A stretch of 64,000 nt of DNA from contig JAOVFP010000011.1 of NCBI GenBank assembly GCA_025738555.1, positions 1,612,001-1,676,000 of the forward strand. Reading direction: 5' to 3'. Origin of the DNA: Cyathus striatus. Taxonomy: Eukaryota; Basidiomycota; Agaricomycetes; Agaricales; Nidulariaceae. The notes beneath the pieces are model-generated. The model was given only the letters and a program-made list of their open reading frames with translations. It was not told where the DNA came from and ran no database searches. This document shows positions 46,301 to 57,846 of the stretch, in pieces; position 1 is the first letter of the stretch, and each line of letters starts with the position of its first letter. A program made the position numbers and the translations under genes.

Positions 46301-49300
46301 TTTTATATCCACATTGAATTGACTGCCTTTTATAAAAGTGTCATTGTAATTATTTAGATTTGGATCCTGACATTTCAGGACAATCTCACCAGTTTCATAG
46401 TTGAAGAAGCTATCAGAAATAACAGTACCAGAACCCAATCCAAATCTACAGACCTTTTCTTCTCCAGGTTTACAGTATTTGAAATATGTGGCAGAATGAA
46501 GATGGTTCTGACATTGTTTTACAAGTAAATGAAAGTCTTTCTGAATCAGAAGGTCATAGTTAGGATCATTTACATGTGATGAATCAAAACCAAAAGTTGA
46601 ACATGGGTGACAATTCAACAAAGGGTGGTTAATATCAGGCTCATCAGGAATACTATTAGAAATGGCAGAGTCAAGATACTGTAACAGTTGTGTTTTAAAA
46701 TCATGGTCTTGTAATGTTTGTATTCGTTCATTTATCTGTTGAGGATTAAGAGCACCTTCTATCCACAGTATCATGTGACAATGCAGAGAACCTCGACCTT
46801 GAGCTTCAACACAACCATAATAAGCAGAGACAACTCCCAGAGCACCAGGATTTAGATTGATACCTTTCCTTGGTTTGTAACCTAAGAGGTCAGAAATGAA
46901 ACTTTTCATTATAGTATTAAAAAATTGAGCTCCAACAACAGGATTACAAGCAATGAGAGTTGCAAGAGAAAAATATACAGATTGGTGATTATTTATAATA
47001 TTATCAATATCCAAATCATCACCAGCTAAATAGCTTACTATAGGATTGTAAACATCAGCAGGATTCAGTGTAATATAAAAAGTGGGAAGGCCCTTTTCAA
47101 TAACTAGGGAATGAATTTCATTGTGCATTACAGTTTTACTAGCACTAGATCCTGGGACTGGAGCAGTAACAGCTTTAAATTCTTGCATTAGTTGTAAGAC
47201 ATAACATTCTTCAGTACTAGATGGTGATACAGGCTCACCATTTGATATTGATGTTACCATATGCTGAATTGTATCTACTGAAATTGAAGCAAAATGAGAT
47301 GCAATTCGATTAAAGTTGGATTTCTTGACTCGTAAACTGATATGCAAAAGAGCTTTTCATTGCTGCAAAATATTAAAAATTGTAAACATAAAAGTTGGAT
47401 GGACTTGAAATCTGTGATCAGCATAAGCAAGTAAATGTTTAATGTGATGTTGAAATGACAGTGGTACTGCACAGCTTTTATCTTCAGGACCTCCAATACC
47501 ATAAGGAAATAAAGTTGGATAAGCCATAGGAAGTAATGCAGGATTGTTGAATTCATTAACAGGGTTGGGATCATGAGTGTATGTATGAACCATTTTTTTG
47601 CTTCAAATGCCATAAAGCTGCAGCACAAAGTTCATGAGCAGGAGTATTGACATTGGTATCAGTAACTATAATGCTTTCAAAGGTATCAGGTGACAAAATG
47701 TTTGCATTATTATTATTATTATCATATTTTGAGATCAAAGTTTCAGCACTTTCAGTACTGCTAACAAGTTGAATTTAAAATGGAGGTACAAATTCAGGTT
47801 GTAATTGATTTAAACGATTCATATCAATAATAGTTTCTGAGTACAAAGGGTTGTTCTCTTTCAGCCAAAGTAGAGCATTGATAACTTTTTCTTTTCTCAC
47901 AATAAGAGGCTTTGCTTTATTATTCAACCAGTCTTGGGAAGGAACAGATGAGCCAACAAATATAACACAAATGTGTGCAATTATATCATCAACTGTAGGT
48001 GGAAGAATGTTGAGTAATTGGGTAGGACACTGTGGATAGATAATAACATGGCCTTTAATGCCTTTCTGAACAGTAGGAACATCATGATTTTGATCTTGTT
48101 GTTGTAATTGTATTATGAGTGCTTTTGCATGACAACAAGCTATCATTGATTGTTCAACAATAGTAAGGTCTTGTAGCTCATCAGGGATTGGACCAAGGTA
48201 GACTTTATTTGCTAGAGATAGAGCTGGCATTTTACCTTTTTTTAAATATGAGCAACATTTTCTACAAAATTTTATTAAATAATTTTCAGAATTTGATTCA
48301 GTTGGAGTAGAAGAATTGTCCAAAGCAATACCATCAGGATGTAACAGACAATTTTGGAAATGTCCTGAAGTAAATGGTAATGGAATTGAGGAAGAAATGG
48401 AGGATGCAGAAAGTGGAGAAAAATCAATATCAGAATAGGGAACAATGATACCATTTTTAGTAAAATGAATACATGCACATGATGCACAAACTTGTAATGA
48501 TAGACTTTCTTTACTGGTACTGTTGTGAAAATCCTGAACAAGTTGTTTCTTCTTTTCATCTGTAAGAAGTTCAGGCCAATTTTGTTGAATTTCTTGTAAC
48601 ATACTATTACTATTTGGAGTATTATTAATTGAATTGTCTTTTACATAGTTGATTAACATGGAAGAAAGAAATTTAGTAGAAAAGGATGATAAGTTGTCTT
48701 CATTAATATTTAGAGATTTTAAAATGAGTATTAGTACTGAACATGAATTAGTGCTATTGAGTATATTCTGTAATACATGTATTTTTAAATCTGATTGGGA
48801 AGGTATTTGTTGCAAAGATGCATAACATTTAGCTTTAAATTGGACACACTGAAATATATCAGATGCTGAACACAAACCATTGCAAAGGTGGCTCATAATT
48901 TGATGTCAAAGTTCATCAACATGCCATGAATCATATGGAATATCAATTGCATGAGCTGAGACGAGTAGTTCCAATTCTTTCTTTTTCAGAGTAGGAATGC
49001 TATTTATAAATGATGAAACTGATTCATATGAAATAGCAGGTACAGACATGTAGCGGTTTTTGTAAAGAGTGAGACTATGAATGAGTCGGACCTTTGTTGC
49101 ATTTTGTGGGAAATTAATTCCAAGAAAAGATACAAGAATAGAAATATTGTGAAGTGAACATGAAGATTGTGAAATAGTTTCAATAAAATAGGAATTCAAA
49201 TGATAAGGATTCAAGAATTGTGTAGAACATGATTTACAAAGTTCAGGTGTGTTATTTGAAAAACATTCTCCTGAGAAGATATGTTTTAGAAACTCATTAA

Positions 49301-49538
49301 TATCGGAATAATTGCTAGCACTAGTGCTAATTCCATGAAGATTCATGACATATTTCAAACATTGTATAGGCATAAATATATGTGATAAATCTTTTAGGTT
49401 TCCAACAATGGATTGAAACTATCATGAGAAATGAGCAACATACAGAATACTAGGAAGAATTTAACATACATGACTCAATTCAGGGGTTGGATGTGGAGGA
49501 AGGTTGGAAGAAGTTATGACAGAGAGTGAAGAAGACAT
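43290..49538 (-). pseudogene. Helitron RepHel: HUH replicase plus helicase
   Basis: The predicted start is at 49538 (MSSSLSVITSSNLPPHPTPE), spliced through an intron at 49419-49469 that keeps frame. The N-terminal region (to about 47770) has paired Cys motifs (CASCACIHF, CRKCCSYLKKG) as in the DUF6570 part of fungal Helitrons. The Rep domain has the HUH motif GSLHCHMILW (about 46770) and the tyrosine motif YYIADYISKS (about 46250). The helicase has Walker A GGDGGTGKS (about 44630), DEVSM (about 44390), FAGDFAQLPPVG, and the last motif MTAHKAQGKTL with YVMISRV. The single frame is stopped by TGA at 48906, 47357, 45458, 44555 and about 43688, all at arginine-like sites. Frame changes lie at an A7 run near 47600 and near 43530. 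It would nick and replicate DNA by rolling circle if intact. Confidence 0.9.
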
Positions 49539-49744
49539 GAAATGACTGTAGGTTATGAAGGTTAGTCAAGTTAAATAGCAAAGGGAATTCAACACACATT
49601 GTTAACTGGGGATTGATTTGAACTAGTCAGAGATCAGGGAGGTGTAAAGCTAACACACAGTTCAAGATAGAAACAAGAAAGATGGGAAATAAAGACAACA
49701 CCATATTATATAGTAGTAGGATTTTCAATTAATAACATTCAACT

Positions 49745-49831
49745 GAAATAGTGGTGCAATTCATAAGTGTACTAAATACATTTTGAATAGTTTTGGTTTC
49801 AATAGAGGCAGGAGCCAATCAGATTGAGATC
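49745..49831. repeat. 87-bp direct repeat, copy 1
   Basis: Nearly identical to 51641-51727, containing GGTGCAATTCATAAGTGTAC and GGAGCCAATCAGATTGAGATC. The pair brackets 49832-51640. Confidence 0.85.
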
Positions 49832-49862
49832 ACAGGAAGACCCTTAAAAGAACCGTCATGCC

Positions 49863-50072
49863 ATGACTGGCCTATTGAGTTTATTTCACCTATATGTTGC
49901 CCTGTCCAGAAGTGCAGGAAGAAACTCAATAAGACTACTCCGAGATTTCGATGATTCTGTATTTCTACAGGCACATGACACCGAACTGATGGAAGAGGAC
50001 GATAGATTGGAAACATTAAAACCTGTCTATGTACCTGTACAAAATATTACACCTGAAGAATTGTGTTTCTGA
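49863..50072 (+). pseudogene. C-terminal fragment of a PIF1/Helitron helicase
   Basis: The 69-codon reading LSLFHLYVALSRSAGR then IRLLRDFDDS matches the end of fungal Helitron or PIF1-like helicases, where the YVALSR motif contacts nucleotide. Upstream helicase motifs are missing and the strand is opposite to the large RepHel gene. It is a remnant of a different element, and its own ATG at 49863 is incidental. Confidence 0.7.
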
Positions 50073-51640
50073 TTCTGTAAGTACAATGAACCATGCATGT
50101 CAACATCAGATCAAGCCACCTTGGTAATTTTTCAAGCATACAAGCGGCTGTATTAGGTGAGTAACATTCTTTACTCACATAGTTCCACCAAGTTGAATAC
50201 TTTCCTGAATAAAGATTATAGACCCATGTGTCTAAGACTCCAAATGGGATCCAATATAACACAATGTGAGTTTTGAACTACTGCACAGGGCTTGTTCGGA
50301 ATTCTATGTATCTTGGTATAACGTTTGACTGTAGTAACTCATCATCTATTCTGTATAGAAATCAAGGGTAGACATGCCGATCTCCATTCCTCAGTATGAC
50401 TTCAAGCCAAGCCCTCACAGTCAAGGTCGCACATTCTGCATATCGGATACTAAAAATTTATAATCACATTTGAGAAGCTGTCTGTCCATCATACATCATT
50501 AGAAAAAAGGAATCGTGGGAGGCATAGAGTTGCGTGAGGTGTGGTGTGTAGCAGGTTCCTGATTGTATTTAGTAAAGGTAAGTATAAGGAGGTAGGGGGA
50601 AAGGAGGGAGACATACAAATAACATGAGGGTCTGAGTGAACTGTGACCCTCGTGTTGCAGAACACATAATCATATCACTGTTGTTGTCTTTTTAACTACT
50701 TCTGTAACACACCATCAGCTTCCCTTCTTAACAAAGAGAAAGAAAGACACACTGGGATCAATCGGGAGCAGCTAACCCCAAATCTCCATTCATGCATAAC
50801 AAAGCTGTAAGTTTGTCTGCTAGCATTCGTGGTTGATTGGCTAGTTGACTTGGTCTACTCATTCTCTTTGTAAGTGGGGAGGAAGGGGGAGGGAGGGGAA
50901 GGACGTACGATAAACACCAAGGATGCTGAAATACTCAGCCACTGTCATTCTCTTGCTTGGATCCACAGTCAACATTCCACATATAAATGCTATACCAATG
51001 CACATAAGTCATCCATTGTAACATCTGAGACAAAGACAAAGGACTCACATAAGGCAGTCTCACTAATCTGATTCCATGGGTCATCATGGAAAATGGACCT
51101 GCTTATGTAGACATTCTTATACCATGTCGTGAAGCTCAAAATTGGCAAGGGTGGATGTTCCAGCTCAGCTGGGTACAAGTCCCTGTCAAATAATATGTAG
51201 CTTGCTTAGTTCCAAGTGGAATGTAGCGAAGAGGTCTTGAGTGGGAAAGAGGAAGTAGAGGGATTTGTATGTGGCAAAGAGAATGTAGATTATGTGTAGG
51301 GAGAGCAAGTATTGTGTTGGGCAGAGTTCTTTTATTGTTTCGATTTGGACTGTTTCTCATTGAGTATGGTAAGAGTAGAAGGGAATGAGAAACGCACCAC
51401 ACCCGCCCATCCTCCCTTCCCTTTACTGAAAGTACACTTCACCATTCAAATGATCTTCAGCCTTGAATTACAATTGCATCACGAGATCACCATCAGCTGT
51501 TCAAGAGCAAAACCAATAATTAAAATGAATGACAACTTATGAGATCTCCATAGTATGAATATCAGCATACTGAACGAAAGTACACTTCCCCATTTGAACA
51601 ATCCTCAGCTTCAAAACACAGTTGCAGATAAAATTTGATT
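50073..51640. other. Non-coding region between 87-bp repeats
   Basis: No gene recognised. A G/A-rich patch lies at 50580-50610 and 50870-50905, and two 25-30-bp stretches repeat (GAAAGTACACTTC at 51428 and 51577). Confidence 0.4.
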
Positions 51641-51727
51641 GAAAGAGTGGTGCAATTCATAAGTGTACTAAATATGTTTTGAATAGTTTTGGTTTCAATA
51701 GAGGCAGGAGCCAATCAGATTGAGATC
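51641..51727. repeat. 87-bp direct repeat, copy 2
   Basis: Copy of 49745-49831, followed directly by the CCCACTACC element end at 51804. Confidence 0.85.
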
Positions 51728-51804
51728 CCAAAGTCAGATCTCAAAATTGCCTTTTCAGGATGTCAAGAGTCCCCTAAGACCCACTTACCTTAAAAGGTAG
51801 TGGG

Positions 51805-53932
51805 AATTTCAACATGTCTACCAAGTCTTACTCTTAGTTTGACATAGTCTGTTATAGCTCCATCACTATTAAGGGTTCTGTTGGCATTATAGACCAGAGT
51901 AGGTTGTGGAAATTTTTTGGTTGTGATCTGATTGTTCTCAACAAATTTTTGATTGATACATGTTCCAGTGCTTCCACTGTCAAGTAATGCTTTAAGACCA
52001 TATGTTCTTTGAGTGTCCAATGTTGTCACCATGAGGTTAAGATCCATTTGATTCCCTTTTGTTCCTTGTATAAATCTTTTAAATCATTTTAGTTCTTCTA
52101 GTACTGAGATCACTTCTTGATCTGAAAGATTGTTTAATTCTTTAATTGTTTCCGGGGTTACTTTGAGTTTCCATTTTGCATGTGTCCAGATACTCAGTGA
52201 GGCTAGGGCAAGTTCCAGTCTTTGGTCTTTTAATCTTCATGCAACCCAACACACATTTCCAGGTTTTACTTCCTGATTAGGGAAGATGTGCTTAGATTGC
52301 TCCTTTTGAAGCGATACAAATTCAGATTCCAGATCTATTGTAGGTACAGCTACATTATAAGGTACATAAATAGAGGCCAGCGAGTTTGCACTTACTGCTG
52401 GCCTTGGGAAAAACCCAATTGAGCAATAAGTAGAGTGCATTGTTCTTCAGATAATTTAGCTATGTCTGGTAACTCTACAATTCCACTAGTCAAAGCTACA
52501 GGTATAGAATTGTTCATATTTAAGTTTCATTGTACATAAGGTCCTTGAGGTTTCTTAGGGCATGTGTTAGACATATGTCCCTTTTCCTTACAATAGAAAC
52601 AACATTCTTCTTTTTTAAGTTGAATGAGATCCATGCAGTTACCACCTTGTGATACTGTGAGATTAGATCTATCTGGTGTTCATTGCATTGTTTGTCCTTG
52701 TTGGGGTCCAGGGTTTGAATTATTCTGAAGTTGTCCGAAATTCTGGGTCTGAGATTGTGGAGTTTGTGTGATTTGTCCAAGGTTAGCTTCTCTTTGATTC
52801 CTTTTGAATTCAGCAGCTTGTTGGCCCATTCGATAAGTTTATCAGTAACTTTAAGTCCACCGACTTCCATAAGTCTTCAGGCCAAAAGTGGGTGCATCTC
52901 TCATCAGTATCTATCCACTAAGGCCATATTATGAAATCCAGAGAGGTTCATCCATTGCATGAAGTCAATTGTATAGTCTTCACTAAGTTGATTTCCCTGG
53001 ACTACCTTATTGATTTGTTCAATCATGTTGTTCTGGGTTTCTTGAGAAATAAAGAAGAATCTCATTCTTTCTACAAAGGTATTCCAGTTAGGGAATGGGC
53101 ACTGGTGTTTGAATCTGTCCTGTTTAATTGCTGGGGTTGTATTTGTTGCTGCAATGTCTTTTTTATTGTGTCTTCATATGTTGGTTCTGCTCCATCATTA
53201 GTTAATTTCCATTGAGCTCATTCTTCATTAAACATGATGAGATCTCCTAAGAATGTGTCTGCCCATTGTTGGGCTCAGTTGTTCTTTCTCTTCTTGATTT
53301 TTGGTAGAGTGATTGTTATTTTCTTCCAATTATTTGTTATTCCTTTTTCCTGAAAGTATAACATCATTCATCATATCCAGTTATTGACTTTTGCAGGATC
53401 CCCTTCATAATCTTTGGGAATCTTGACTTTATCTTTCTTTTTGGGGATATCTGTCTTAATCCCTTCTCTGATTTCTGTGATAATGCTCTGGGTCATGGCA
53501 GCCATGCTATTGCTGATTGTTTTCTTTTCTCCAGTAGTCATATTCTGCCATCGTTGTACAATTTCATCCTTCATGAAAATAGCCACCAGGGCCATGATAA
53601 AGCCAAGAATGATTTCTGATGAAATCATTGTGAAAAAGGTAGATAGTGAGGTGTGGGAAGATCATAGGGCTCTTTGTCATGATTATAGATGGTGTTCAGG
53701 AGCATTTCATATCCTAATTTGGATGTGAGGTTGACTCCTAAGGAAAAGTTAAGGGGTAGTGGAGTAGGTGATCAATATCTTTCTCAATTGTCATGTCCTT
53801 CTTCAGTAATGATGGTAAGGATTTGTGGGATAGGGATTTCGGAATGAGGCAGTGGTGGAATATAGTTAGGGTTTTGAGCAGTGGAAGATAGGTGTTAGAA
53901 TCAAAGTCCAAGTTGTAGGAGTCCACTGACAT
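51805..53932 (-). pseudogene. gag: Gag and protease of chromovirus 2
   Basis: Gag starts at 53932 (MSVDSYNLDFDSNTYLP). Pieces follow in shifting frames: a basic segment IPKKKDKVKIPKDYEGDPAK (about 53410), a capsid-like FPNWNTFVERMRFFF (about 53080) and LMEVGGLKVTDKLIEWANKL (about 52850). The zinc knuckle [14 protein letters not shown] is at about 52560-52601. The protease core ALLDSGSTGTCINQ is at about 51975, then LRVRLGRHVEI, where the Helitron insertion cuts in. Several stops (TGA, TAA) interrupt gag. Confidence 0.85.
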
Positions 53933-54090
53933 GGCTCTTAGAGTTTGAGGATGAGTGTATGGAGTAGGGTGAGATCAAGGTGTGTAGATTCCCTTGGTAG
54001 TATTATTCAAATAGAATTTGGGACTCACCCCAACTTCTGAACTCTTGGACTTGACACTAACTGTATTACTGGTACTAAAATAGCCCTTAT

Positions 54091-54607
54091 ATTTTACTAG
54101 GCATATCAGTAGGGAGAAAAAAGATTGAAGGAAAAGCTAGTCATCAGGAGCAAAGAGTGAAAAGCATAACAAAGGAAAACCATAGAGAAATATGTACAAG
54201 GAACAAAAGAGGGGCTTGAAGGCAAGAAAAGAGTATGAATGAGAAGAGATAACTGAAAGCTGCAAAGTGTCACACATGAATGTAGAGTATCATCTAGGGA
54301 AATAGCAAGATCTGGTCTGCATGAGCTAAAACGAAAAGACAGTAAGCACTGGCAAGGAACAATGTCCAAACCAGGGTGTCCGATGAAAGATTGCTCAAAT
54401 GATTCAGAGAAAATCAATACTTACAAGTGCCCTTTGTCACAGAATGTCACAAGTGATCAATTGATTAGTTTATCTACCAATCATAGAGTGTAATGGAGCA
54501 TCAGCCAATCATATTGCCAGAATGTGAGATCCCAACCACAATCCACAAATTGACTTATAGGGAAATCCAGAGGTTCCTATAACCCAACTACCTTAAAAGG
54601 CAGTGGG
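54091..54607 (-). mobile_element. Possible short non-autonomous Helitron-like element
   Basis: The minus-strand start is CCCACTGCCTTTTAAGGTAG, the same end as the 14.6-kb insertion, and it is followed by related AGGAACC and GATTGGCT words. The other end is guessed at CTAGT near 54091. It lies just upstream of gag 2, where a 5' LTR would be expected. No gene. Confidence 0.4.
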
Positions 54608-54984
54608 AATATTACAATAAGTACTAGTACTGTATCAAAAATAAATACATACATTGTCCACAGTGCAGTTTGAACTCATGCCAATTTAAGTATTACATAA
54701 TCACAAGTTCAAATGCTTGTGCATGCAACTGATACACTACAAAGGCATTATAATTAGATAGCATATTACACAATATGTAGGGCACTTACATGTGTGCACC
54801 ATATGCATTTGGCAACTCCCATCTTGGCTATGTCATGACCACCTAATGGTCATGACAACATTCACTCCTTCCCTCTCACTCTCCTATTCCTCTCCCCTCC
54901 TCTCCTGCACCTCCCCTCTCCCTCCCCTCCTTTCCCCTCCTTCATGATGACAACAAAATGACAAGGGAATGACAATGATGGAGC
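54608..54984. other. Non-coding; C/T-rich stretch at 54865-54945
   Basis: No gene seen. The stretch CTCCCCTCCTCTCCTGCACC and its neighbours form a simple polypyrimidine repeat. Confidence 0.4.
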
Positions 54985-55200
54985 TCTTTATGCTCTCCCC
55001 CCCTTACATGTGAATTGGTGAAGTTTATGTGAAGTTCATGTGAAATTTAGATGAACTTTTTTGCATTATTTTTGCTGAATTTCAGTGAGAACACTGCTAA
55101 TAATTTCACATGAATTTCAGGTGAATAATTCACTTGATCTTCATGTCACTTGGTGAAGTTCACATAAATTTCACCTGAAATTCACATGAAGCTTATACAA
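54985..55200. repeat. Motif-reiterating block (GTGAATTTCA/TTCACATGAA)
   Basis: TTTATGCTCTCCCCCCC is followed by about fifteen GTGAAGTT/TTCACATGAA words in both orientations. Same lead-in as 32216. Confidence 0.55.
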
Positions 55201-55269
55201 TAGTAGTGAGCTTCAATTGTATTGTATAGTGTTGCTTACTAATAATAAAAATAAATGTACAAAGTAAAT

Positions 55270-55365
55270 AATGACTCCAGTCAGAATTGAACCAACAGCC
55301 TCGGAGTGATGACTAATAGTTTTTCCCACAGTTCAGGAATTAACCACTATATTATGAAGACTTAT
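55270..55365 (-). other. tRNA-like sequence (pseudo-tRNA or SINE head)
   Basis: On the minus strand ATAATATAGTGGTTAATTCC resembles a tRNA A box with D-loop, and GGTTCAATTCTGACTGG resembles a B box with T-loop. They are about 60 bases apart, with ACTGTGGG where an anticodon loop would be. The stems pair poorly, so a functional tRNA is unlikely. Confidence 0.35.
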
Positions 55366-55494
55366 ACAGAAAAAATATTTCCTACACTATATACTCCCAT
55401 CAACCTCCGCTTTCTAATACTTTGTCACATGACTGAAATATCACATGACCAAAACACATTGCGCTGATTCTTGCTTCTTGCCACATCACTATCA

Positions 55495-55800
55495 TTCACT
55501 CCCTTCTCCCCTCCTTCTCCCCCCTCCTTCTCCCCCTTCTCTCCTCCCTCCCTTCCACTTTTTGATCCTTCCACCCTCACTCTTCCCCTATTTCACTCCC
55601 TCCCTCCTCCTCTTTCTCCATCAAGAAAAAATACAGCAATAATGAGAGTGTGGGAAAGTGAGAGACACACAGTAAGCATGAGGGGTGGGATGATGAGCAC
55701 ATTAGGGCACACAACAAGCACAGGGAGCAGGATAGCAAGTGGGATGGAGTGTGCAGCAAGCAGAGGGGCAGGATGAGGAGTGGGATGAGGCACATATGAT
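55495..55800. repeat. Polypyrimidine then polypurine low-complexity block
   Basis: CTCC-rich DNA (55495-55620) is followed by GGGA/GCAAGC-rich DNA (55640-55800). Open frames here are compositional. Confidence 0.6.
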
Positions 55801-56085
55801 TTCATAGTGAAGGGTGGGAAGTGCAAAGTACTGACTTTTTGTATGGTTAGCTTTACTGTAATGCTTCAAATATATAATATATAGGAATAGCATGCTATGA
55901 CTTACATTGCTTTCCAGATTTATATATATATGTGGATTGAATTCAAGTGATAAAAGTGAGAAAATACAATGAAATAATTGACATAATGTACCAATATCAA
56001 GAATGTATCAGTGTGCTTATAAATGCTCTGTATCTGTGGTTGATCTCATGTCTAATTAATTGTTACACTTTCTCTTTCTCAACCC
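55801..56085. other. AT-rich non-coding DNA
   Basis: Nothing recognised. Confidence 0.4.
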
Positions 56086-56653
56086 TGTCAGACCCCTTTC
56101 TTTTCATGTGACTATCTATTTATAGTACTGATACATGTTTCACCTTCATCACCCCTTACCCCTGACCCCTTAACCCCTTGCTGATACCTGCCACCCTGGT
56201 TTGTCATACTACTGGCACAGACTTTGCTTACTAATATGTTTCATCTTTTATGTATGCATTTCACTTCTTCTTTTGACCTCTGCCGAGTCATGGCAAGTCA
56301 TGGACTCTATTTATAAGTATCATAGCCTTCTGTGAATAGACCATGCTTTTTTGTATAAATAGCTCATGTATTCTGATCAAGCTTCTTCAGCTTGATCTTA
56401 GTTTAGCTATCATCCAATATAGCTGGCTACTCCTCTCTATCACCTCAGATCTAGAACACCACTGCTTCTATTTGCTTCTCAAGTATTACTGTGAGAACAC
56501 TGCCAAGTCCATTAGTATGTACAAGTGTACAACTGTTTAGACTTTGACTTCATCATATGACTTACAAGTGTAGTAACAAGTCACATGATTACAATATCAC
56601 AAGATTAGATATCACAAGACCAAGACATCACAAGACCAGCTCAGATCATAACA
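56086..56653 (+). repeat. LTR-like sequence, possible solo LTR
   Basis: It runs TGTCAGACCCC to GATCATAACA, with GTATAAATAG near 56353 followed by an inverted repeat GATCAAGC/GCTTGATC (56377-56399). No target duplication was found, so the ends are uncertain. Confidence 0.35.
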
Positions 56654-56854
56654 TTAATCATGTCTGTTTATGTATTGTCAAAATATTGAGTGTTGAAGAG
56701 ATATATACAGAGATATAGACAGAAATTGAGAGTGTTAAGTGGTGTTTGATACTTTGAGAAGATGATAACTAATAACTGTGGGAAATATTGAAATGAACTA
56801 CAAGCAAGTAGCTCATACATGAATAGTGCAATAGTAAGTGTTTTTTATATGATT

Positions 56855-57110
56855 TGTGGAGGAGGATATTTGCTTGGGGGTATCCTCTCAACAAAGACAT
56901 GATGCAAGTGGTTGGCACATCCATCCAACCTTGAGAGAGAAAAGGGGGAAATGCGAAGCTAAATTTCTCAAAGTGTATGTATGACAGATATACAAGTATG
57001 GAAATGAATGAGGTAAGTATTAGTAATCAGGAGTGCGGACACAGTGAGGTACAGAAATGAAAAACAAGTGAAACTGCAATTTACCATGCAGGGAGAATGC
57101 ATGCTCTACA
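56855..57110. mobile_element. 256-bp TG...CA element with two hairpins, copy B
   Basis: TGTGGAGG to GCTCTACA, flanked by GATT on both sides (56851-56854 and 57111-57114). It has the same two hairpins as copy A but with changed, still complementary stems: GGTTGG/CCAACC (56910-56930) and CATGCA/TGCATG (57085-57103). Confidence 0.75.
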
Positions 57111-57229
57111 GATTAAATTTGGTATAATAGGTAAATAAATATATGATATAAATAACATAGGATTACAGAACTATCCAAAAAAAACAGCAGTATTGGGAAT
57201 TTTTCCTGCTGGGAGTTACAGTGGGAAGT

Positions 57230-57510
57230 GAATTTCGCTTTGGCGGGTTTTTCCCCTATCATCAGAACTTCATATTTTTCAACATCTGACATTTTATCTT
57301 TCTTAAAATCTTATTCATGGTGACAATAAGACTGTAAAAGTATGATAACCAGTATTCACAGTTAATTTACATATTGCTAACTCTCTAAAAGCCTTTTACA
57401 ACTAGTATATGCACCTTGAGTGTGAAAATTTGGCCTTGAGCATGGCATGCTCAGTCACACTCACTTTTGTGCAGGCCCAGTAAAATATACGTGTCCCTAT
57501 GTATCATTAC
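57230..57510. repeat. Right-end fragment of the Mutator-type element
   Basis: Collinear with about 42830-43060, for example GACAATAAGACT, CCTTGAGCATGGCATGCTCA and CTCACTTTTGTGC. The CG dinucleotides of the 43-kb copy are TG or CA here. Confidence 0.75.
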
Positions 57511-57544
57511 ATAAGTATGATAATTTTCAACGTACATTGTGCAC

Positions 57545-57773
57545 ACCAAGGTCTGGAGCAGCATAAAGATTTTTATAATCTATGAACTCCTGATATTCAA
57601 GGAGCAGTTGTACAAAGCACTGGCCATATGCCTCCAGGTGAAGTCATACTGCCCAGATCTATCCTTGAGTGAAAGTATGGAAATTTGACGAGAAGAGGTA
57701 GCTGCAAGAGGAGCTGTTGGCTTGCTACCAGGTTTGCAAGAGAAACCAAACTGGTCAAGCAGATAGACCAGTA
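57545..57773. repeat. Segmental duplication, copy B left part, with glutaminase exon relic
   Basis: 57550-57600 matches 22166-22217, and 57605-57773 matches 23656-23815. So about 1.4 kb of the glutaminase gene is deleted between them. On the minus strand QLPLLVKFPYFHSR and SMTSPGGIWPVL are still readable. Confidence 0.85.
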
Positions 57774-57846
57774 TGGAAAGCCTAATGCACCAACTACCCA
57801 ACCAGCAGTACCAGGTAGTGATGTTGCTGCTGTCTCTGAGAGAAAC

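Larger units (their letters stand above)
37190..51804 (-). mobile_element. 14.6-kb Helitron-type composite inserted in chromovirus 2
   Basis: The block interrupts the protease coding sequence. Its minus-strand start is CCCACTACCTTTTAAGG and its other end has GTAGTGGGTTTTGCCACTAG close to the junction, so subterminal inverted CCCACTACC/GGTAGTGGG words mark both ends. No target duplication is seen; the host joins at a T-rich site, as Helitron relatives do. Canonical TC...CTRR ends are not certain. It contains the RepHel gene, an accessory gene, a nested Mutator-type element and a helicase fragment. Confidence 0.65.
33613..53932 (-). mobile_element. Chromovirus 2 on the minus strand, split by a 14.6-kb insertion
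   Basis: Gag and protease (53932-51805) and the rest of pol (37189-34202) join in sense across the insertion at 37190-51804: ...RLGRHVEI continues as LQFAVLNLGKASMF, the usual spacing of the protease C-terminus. A polypurine tract and a 365-bp 3' LTR close the element. A 5' LTR is not found beyond 53932; a Helitron-like end and other repeats lie there instead. Confidence 0.85.

Noticed and set aside
37190..51804. Canonical Helitron TC...CTAG termini
   Set aside because: CTAG occurs near the 3' end but about 20 bases from the host junction, and no fitting hairpin-spacing was found, so I did not assert canonical ends.
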